A stretch of 64,000 nucleotides of DNA from Citrobacter farmeri. Lineage in GTDB: Bacteria; Pseudomonadota; Gammaproteobacteria; Enterobacterales; Enterobacteriaceae. The DNA lies in assembly GCF_019048065.1 (NCBI RefSeq), contig NZ_CP077291.1:4402001-4466000 (forward strand). The letters run 5' to 3'. Made by a program: the position numbers and the translations under genes. Positions 59,255 to 64,000 of this stretch are shown in pieces. Below the pieces are notes generated by a model, which worked only from the letters and a program-made list of their open reading frames with translations, was not told where the DNA came from and made no database searches. Each line of letters opens with the position of its first letter. Position 1 is the first letter of the stretch.

Positions 59255-60163
59255 TCACATATGTTCTGACGCGAACTGATGCGCCTGGCAGGTAATGAAC
59301 TCCGCAAACGCCGTGACGCCAGGTGCAGGATGCCGTCCCTTCGGGGTCACCAGGTAGATTGCCCGTTCCAGCGCCAGATCTTCAAACGGCAAAATCACGA
59401 TATCTTTATGGTTGAACTGGAACAGGGTCAATCCGGTCGTAATACTGATCCCGTAATTGGCAGCAATCAGGCCCATCATCGTAGTGAGCTGTCGTACTTC
59501 CAGTTGATAATCAAAACTCATGGCCAGATTTTCACAGAGCTTATCGGTGTACTGCCGAATGCTGGTCCCAACGCTGAAAGCAATAAAGGGATAATCGCAG
59601 ACCTGACTGAGTGATACCGAAGATTGTTTCGCCAGAGGATGTTCGCGATGGCAGAGCAGATAAAATTTATCCGAAAACAATAGCGTCGAATCGAACGTGG
59701 TCAGCGAGGGTTGTCCGGCGGTTAACGCCATGTCCGCCTGACCATCCAGCAACGCCTTCAGACAGCGATCCCACTGGGTGTCGATCAATTTCACATTACT
59801 TTGTGGCACCTTCTTACTGTATTTCACCAGGATTTCAGGTAGCCACTCCACCGCCAGCGAAGGCAACACCGCGAGGGTGATATTGTTGCTGTTTCCTGCC
59901 ACCCGGTCTTTGATTTCACCCACGGCATCGTCGTGGCTCTGAACAATATTGCGCGCCAGATCGAGAAAATGAATGCCATCCGCATTCAACAACACTCGCC
60001 GCGTATCTCTGTCGAATAGCCGGTAGCCAATTTCCTCTTCCAGTGATGCAATCAAGGTACTAAACGCGGGCTGAGAAAGGTTAAACCGCCGGGCGGCCTG
60101 AGTAAAACTATCAGCCTCACTTAATATTAAAAATGCCCTGAGTTGCTTAATCGAAAGATTCAT
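59255..60163 (-). CDS. LysR-family transcription regulator
   Basis: The 302-residue protein has an N-terminal LysR HTH (about 1-60, LRAFLILSEADSFTQAARR then NLSQPAFSTLIASLEEEIG) and a C-terminal inducer-binding domain (about 90-295). It is divergent from the transporter gene at 60581 across 417 bp of AT-rich sequence with palindromes, the classical LysR layout. It probably senses the organic acid handled by the cluster. I do not recognise a named orthologue. It is convergent with malT, ending 27 bp from it. Confidence 0.88.
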   Translation of the reverse strand: MNLSIKQLRAFLILSEADSFTQAARRFNLSQPAFSTLIASLEEEIGYRLFDRDTRRVLLNADGIHFLDLARNIVQSHDDAVGEIKDRVAGNSNNITLAVLPSLAVEWLPEILVKYSKKVPQSNVKLIDTQWDRCLKALLDGQADMALTAGQPSLTTFDSTLLFSDKFYLLCHREHPLAKQSSVSLSQVCDYPFIAFSVGTSIRQYTDKLCENLAMSFDYQLEVRQLTTMMGLIAANYGISITTGLTLFQFNHKDIVILPFEDLALERAIYLVTPKGRHPAPGVTAFAEFITCQAHQFASEHM

Positions 60164-60580
60164 TTCACACTCCTGCCATCGGAATCATTAATTATTTTAT
60201 CGGTTTTTAAAATGAATAAAAGGCGGTTAATTTCTTTTTATGACTCACCCCACATTAACCACATTTTAATTTCGATGAGTGAGTTCATCCCCACTAAAGG
60301 CGTTTAAGCATAACAAACCCAACAGCCTAAATAACCCCCTGTTTATAAGGTATATTTTATACCCAAACAAAATTGCTATAACGTTATTTTTATTTCAAAT
60401 AATAGCATTAAGCTTTGCGTCAAATGACTCCATCGGATTTACAAATTAGTACCACCTTGCACACTGTGATAAAAATTAATGCACTGATAAAACATATAAT
60501 CCTCTGCACATAGTTAACATTGTATTTACTTTCATACATTCCGACGCAGATAAATTTATAAAAATATTAAGGAGAAACAC
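60164..60580. promoter_or_regulatory. LysR/transporter divergent region with palindromes
   Basis: This 417-bp AT-rich spacer holds no gene. It contains GGTATA-TTT-TATACC (60349-60363), the perfect palindrome ATAACGTTAT (60378-60387), and a TGCTAT (60374-60379)/ATAGCA (60402-60407) inverted pair. These are candidate sites for the divergent LysR regulator. None was checked against a motif model. Confidence 0.5.
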
Positions 60581-61885
60581 ATGCTGGCGCTAATAGGTGT
60601 GCTTACTATAGCCACCTTATTATTTTTTATCATGTCTAAAAGGATGTCACCTCTGGTTGCCCTGATCGTCATTCCGGTAATTGGCGCACTGGCTGCAGGC
60701 TGCGGAACGGATACGGCAAAATATGTGGTCGAAGGCATCACAAAACTGGCCCCGATGGCGGCGATGTTTGTCTTTGCGATCGCATTTTTTGGCGTCGTGA
60801 CGGATGCCGGGATGTTTGACCCTATCGTGCGCGGCATTTTGCGCTTTGTAGGGACCAACCCGGTTAAAATCATCATCGGAACGGGTCTTCTGGCGCTTAT
60901 CGCCCACCTTGACGGCAATGGCGCAGTAACGTTTTTAATTACGGTCCCCACCATGCTGCCGCTGTTCAACCGCCTCGGCATGGACAAACGGATCCTGCTT
61001 GGTATTGTTGCGCTCAGCGCCGGGGTCAACTTTTTACCCTGGACCGGCCCGATGATTCGCGCCTCTGCCGCGTTAAACGTCACCACCCATGATCTCTTCA
61101 TCCCGCTAATTCCGGCGCAGCTCGCAGGCCTGACCTTTATGGTCCTGATGGGCTGGTACTGGGGAAAACGTGAAGAAAAGCGCCTTGGCGCAGCTCACTT
61201 TGCCGCTGCCGCAGGCGATTTCTCGCATCATAAGGAACTGACCGAGCAGGAAAAAGTCCTGCGTCGTCCGCACCTTTTCTGGGTCAACATCGCGCTGGTC
61301 ATTGCCGTGATCGGCACGATGGTCTTCACCCGAATCTCCCCCACCGTCGCCTTCATGATCGCCCTGACGCTGGCGCTGATGATCAACTACCCGAATGTTG
61401 AAATGCAGAAAGAACGGATCAACGCCCACGCAAAAGCCGCGCTGATGATGGCCAGTATCCTGTTCGCGGCGGGGGCTTTTACCGGGATCATGGGCGGCGC
61501 AGGCATGCTCAAAGCCATGTCTCACGCGGCGGTAGAGTTTATGCCTGCGGCACTGGCGTCCCATATTCCGTTCATCGTCGGTCTAATCTCGATGCCGCTG
61601 TCGCTGATTTTCGATCCCGACTCTTACTACTTCGGCATTATGCCTGTCGTCGCACATACCGTGGACATCATGGGTATCCCCGCCATTCAGGTCGCTCAGG
61701 CATCGGTGCTGGGTCAGATGACCACCGGCTTCCCGGTCAGCCCGCTGACCCCCGCGACCTTCCTGTTGGTCAGTCTTGCCGGTGTCGACCTCGCGGATCA
61801 CCAAAAATTCTCTATCCCGGTCCTGTGGGCAGCCAGCGTCATTATGACCTTTGCCGCCGCCCTCACCGGCGTCTTCCCGATTTGA
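60581..61885 (+). CDS. CitMHS-family carboxylate transporter
   Basis: The 434-residue inner-membrane protein has about 11-12 hydrophobic segments and resembles the CitMHS family (citrate-Mg2+:H+ symporters of the ion transporter superfamily). Conserved stretches include LIAHLDGNGAVTFLITVPTM (about 107-126) and NFLPWTGPMIRASAAL (about 149-164). The substrate could be citrate or another di/tricarboxylate. The neighbouring AtuA-like and CoA-transferase genes suggest an acid that is then activated with CoA. RBS AAGGAGAA precedes the ATG. It opens the operon. Confidence 0.85.
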   Translation: MLALIGVLTIATLLFFIMSKRMSPLVALIVIPVIGALAAGCGTDTAKYVVEGITKLAPMAAMFVFAIAFFGVVTDAGMFDPIVRGILRFVGTNPVKIIIGTGLLALIAHLDGNGAVTFLITVPTMLPLFNRLGMDKRILLGIVALSAGVNFLPWTGPMIRASAALNVTTHDLFIPLIPAQLAGLTFMVLMGWYWGKREEKRLGAAHFAAAAGDFSHHKELTEQEKVLRRPHLFWVNIALVIAVIGTMVFTRISPTVAFMIALTLALMINYPNVEMQKERINAHAKAALMMASILFAAGAFTGIMGGAGMLKAMSHAAVEFMPAALASHIPFIVGLISMPLSLIFDPDSYYFGIMPVVAHTVDIMGIPAIQVAQASVLGQMTTGFPVSPLTPATFLLVSLAGVDLADHQKFSIPVLWAASVIMTFAAALTGVFPI

Positions 61886-61918
61886 CAGCACATTTTTGTG
61901 ACGAATAAAGGAAATAAA

Positions 61919-63259
61919 ATGAAAACAATTCGAATTGGTTCCGGAGCAGGCTACGCAGGCGATCGCATTGAACCTGCGGTTGAACTAGCCGAAAAAGGGG
62001 AACTGGATTATCTGGTGTTTGAATGTCTGGCAGAACGCACCATCGCCATTGGACAAAAACAGAAGCAACAGGATCCGAACAAAGGCTATAACGAACTGCT
62101 CGAAGTGCGGATGCGTGCGGTGTTACCGACCTGTCACGCTAAAAGCGTACGGATCATCTCTAACATGGGTTCCGCCAACCCGGTCGCCGCCGGAAAAGCG
62201 GTACTAAAGATTGCCCAGGAACTGGGTCTGCACGGCCTTAAAGTCGCGGTGGTCACTGGCGATGAGGTGTTGTCACTCATTCAGTCTATGGACCTGACGC
62301 TGGATGAAGCCGGCGTCCCCGTCTCTCGCTTTGAAAAAACCTTACTTTCCGCAAACGCGTATTTAGGTGCGGCGGGGCTACTGGAAGCGCTTGATTCCGA
62401 TGCGGATGTGGTGATTGCCGGACGCGTCGCGGATCCTTCTCTTTTCCTTGCCCCGATGATGCATGAGTTCAACTGGGCCGCTGATGACTGGCAGCATCTG
62501 GGCATGGGGACCTGTATCGGTCATCTTCTGGAATGCGCCGGACAAATTACCGGCGGATATTATGCCGATCCGGGGGTGAAGGATGTCCCTAATCTGGCAC
62601 ATCTCGGTTTTCCGCTGGCTGAAGTCAGTGAAGATGGCAACGCCACCATTACCAAAGTGGCCGGTTCCGGCGGACGGGTCACCGAAGACACCTGCAAAGA
62701 GCAACTGCTGTACGAAATACACCGACCGGATCGTTATCTCACCCCTGACGTGGTCGCTGACTTTAGCCATGTGCGTTTCAGCCAGTGTGGTCCGGATGCC
62801 GTGCGGGTTACTGGTGCGACGGGTGCGCCGCGAACCGAAACGCTGAAGGTTTCCGTCGGTTATCAGGATGGCTTTATCGGAGAAGGTGAGATTTCTTACG
62901 CCGGTCCGGGCGCGGCAAATCGCGGCCGTCTCGCACTCGACATCGTGCGTGAGCGTTTCGCCATTTGTCATGTTAACGCAGAAGAAACACGTTATGACCT
63001 CATTGGCGTCAATGCGCTGCATGGTGAAACGCGCGGTCAGTACAGCGATCCCTATGAAGTGCGCGCCCGCGTTGCTGCTCGCTGCGCCACCCGCGCGCAG
63101 GCGGTTACCGTCGGTAATGAAGTGGAAACGCTCTATACCAATGGTCCTGCGGGCGGCGGCGGCGTCATGAAATCGGTAAAAGAAATCCTGGCCATGGATT
63201 CCACGCTTATTCCGCGTCAATGCGTTCAACACCACGTTACCGTCCTGGAGAATAAATAA
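61919..63259 (+). CDS. AtuA-like protein (acyclic terpene utilisation family, DUF1446)
   Basis: The 446-residue protein starts at ATG 61919 (MKTIRIGSGAGYAGDRIEPA), preceded by AAAGGAAAT; an ATG 7 codons earlier lacks family support. It matches the AtuA core family, with the conserved GSGAGYAGDR start, NMGSANPVAAGKAV near 90, and the VIAGRVADPSLFLAP segment near 166. AtuA takes part in geranyl-CoA metabolism in Pseudomonas, but its chemistry is not well defined, so the reaction here is unknown. The stop codon overlaps the next gene by one base. In longer AtuA proteins a C-terminal ferredoxin-fold domain is fused; here it is encoded separately. Confidence 0.82.
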   Translation: MKTIRIGSGAGYAGDRIEPAVELAEKGELDYLVFECLAERTIAIGQKQKQQDPNKGYNELLEVRMRAVLPTCHAKSVRIISNMGSANPVAAGKAVLKIAQELGLHGLKVAVVTGDEVLSLIQSMDLTLDEAGVPVSRFEKTLLSANAYLGAAGLLEALDSDADVVIAGRVADPSLFLAPMMHEFNWAADDWQHLGMGTCIGHLLECAGQITGGYYADPGVKDVPNLAHLGFPLAEVSEDGNATITKVAGSGGRVTEDTCKEQLLYEIHRPDRYLTPDVVADFSHVRFSQCGPDAVRVTGATGAPRTETLKVSVGYQDGFIGEGEISYAGPGAANRGRLALDIVRERFAICHVNAEETRYDLIGVNALHGETRGQYSDPYEVRARVAARCATRAQAVTVGNEVETLYTNGPAGGGGVMKSVKEILAMDSTLIPRQCVQHHVTVLENK

Positions 63260-63558
63260 TGAAATTACGTGAAATTGCTCATTCCCGTACCGGAGATAAA
63301 GGAAATATTTCCAATATTTCATTAATTGCCTGGCACCCGGAAGATTATGCCATGCTGGCAGAACAGGTCACCGCCGAAAAAGTCAAAGCCTGGTTTGGCG
63401 ATATTGTACAGGGCGAAGTGATTCGTTATGAATTACCGGAACTCGGCGCGCTGAATTTCGTGATGCATAAAGCGCTGGGAGGTGGCGTCACTCGCTCACT
63501 GGCGCTGGATATGCACGGCAAAGGACTGAGTTCCGCGTTGCTGGATATGCCCATTTAA
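63259..63558 (+). CDS. Small AtuA-associated protein (AtuA C-terminal domain-like)
   Basis: This 99-residue protein (MKLREIAHSRTGDKGNISNI) resembles the C-terminal ferredoxin-fold domain found at the end of longer AtuA proteins. HSRTGDKGN near the start and the HKALGGGVTRSL segment (about 70-81) are conserved in that domain. It is translationally coupled to the preceding gene by a one-base overlap (TAATG). It probably forms a complex with the large AtuA-like protein. The inference comes from domain layout, not from a search. Confidence 0.75.
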   Translation: MKLREIAHSRTGDKGNISNISLIAWHPEDYAMLAEQVTAEKVKAWFGDIVQGEVIRYELPELGALNFVMHKALGGGVTRSLALDMHGKGLSSALLDMPI

Positions 63559-63589
63559 TTTATTTCGGACACGAACATCCTCAATCTTC

Positions 63590-63611
63590 GGTGGGGTTTT
63601 ATTACCCCGCC
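63590..63611 (+). other. Intercistronic hairpin before the CoA-transferase gene
   Basis: GGTGGGGT (63590-63597) and ACCCCGCC (63604-63611) pair over 8 bp with one G-T wobble and a 6-base loop. It is followed by GC-rich GGGGCCCC (63614-63621), not by T residues. It may set relative expression of the downstream gene. Confidence 0.45.
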
Positions 63612-63648
63612 AGGGGCCCCCTGTTCTCAAAACGGCAAGTACACCATT

Positions 63649-64000
63649 ATGCAAAACAAAAGAATAACGGCGGATAAATTCCGCGAATTATTACATGACG
63701 GCATGAGCATTATGTTTGGCGGCTTCATGGGCGTCGGGACGCCGGAATATCTGGTGGCAGAAATTATGCGCTCCGGTGTAAAAGCGTTAACCCTCATCGG
63801 TAATGACACCGCTTTTGTCGATAAAGGTATTGGCCCTCTGATTTCTAACGGCCAGGTCAAAAAAGTGATCGCCTCACATATTGGCACCAACCCGGAAACC
63901 GGTAAGAAAATGATTTCCGGTGAACTTGATGTTCAGTTAGTACCGCAAGGGACGCTCGCCGAACAGATCCGCGCAGGCGGCGCCGGACTGGGGGGATTCC
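63649..64000 (+). CDS. CoA-transferase alpha subunit, AtoD-like (3' partial)
   Basis: The open frame begins at ATG 63649 ([20 protein letters not shown]) and runs off the window edge after 117 residues. It is strongly like the N-terminal half of AtoD, the alpha subunit of acetate CoA-transferase (family I), with [28 protein letters not shown] and [20 protein letters not shown] beta subunit (AtoA-like) would be expected next. The enzyme would transfer CoA from acetyl-CoA or another donor onto the imported acid. It is the fourth gene of the presumed operon. Confidence 0.88.
   Translation, partial: MQNKRITADKFRELLHDGMSIMFGGFMGVGTPEYLVAEIMRSGVKALTLIGNDTAFVDKGIGPLISNGQVKKVIASHIGTNPETGKKMISGELDVQLVPQGTLAEQIRAGGAGLGGF

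Overview
The window is a chromosomal segment of an enterobacterium of the Escherichia/Salmonella/Citrobacter group. The gene order from yhfK to malT follows the E. coli K-12 map near 75-76 min almost gene for gene, and the proteins look like close orthologues. REP/BIME repeats of the enteric type lie between genes. An E. coli-type frl operon together with a non-E. coli cluster after malT makes Citrobacter or a near relative the likeliest source. That genus call is inference from memory of gene order, not from a database search.

Layout. 1-6.9 kb: yhfK (5' end cut off), argD, the pabA-fic-yhfG group, ppiA and tsgA. 7-12.3 kb: nirB-nirD-nirC-cysG (NADH-dependent nitrite reduction, nitrite transport, sirohaem synthesis) behind an FNR/NarL-type promoter. 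12.5-18.1 kb: the lipoprotein gene yhfL, a decayed IS200-like remnant, and frlABCD-frlR (fructoselysine/psicoselysine use). trpS follows frlR directly, so the yhfS-yhfZ block found here in E. coli K-12 is missing. 18.1-24.5 kb: aroK-aroB-damX-dam-rpe-gph-trpS on the minus strand. 24.8-28.1 kb: hofMNOPQ, a type IV pilus-like/DNA-uptake operon. 28.2-35.9 kb: mrcA, nudE, igaA, yrfG, hslR and hslO. 36.3-40.1 kb: pckA, which carries a one-base frameshift, and the ompR-envZ two-component operon. 40.3-49.7 kb: greB, yhgF, feoABC, an rpnA-like nuclease gene, bioH, gntX and nfuA. 50-59.2 kb: gntT, malQ, malP and the activator gene malT, with MalT and CRP sites. 59.3-64 kb: an accessory cluster with a LysR regulator diverging from a CitMHS-type transporter, an AtuA-like protein split into two overlapping genes, and the start of an AtoD-like CoA-transferase subunit.

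How the genes work together. Most of the window is conserved housekeeping, in small operons separated by rho-independent terminators and REP elements. The nir-cysG block supplies an enzyme together with its cofactor maturation. frlABCD imports a glycated amino acid, phosphorylates it and cleaves it. feoABC imports ferrous iron. malPQ and malT handle maltodextrins. The terminal LysR-CitMHS-AtuA-CoA-transferase cluster looks like a complete regulated route for an organic acid: import, CoA activation and an AtuA-type step. Its substrate is unknown. It is the best candidate here for an undescribed system, and it continues past the window edge.

The most notable anomaly is pckA: a promoter region with a good CRP site precedes a coding region broken by one missing T. 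No tRNA, rRNA, CRISPR array, intact transposase or prophage gene was seen.
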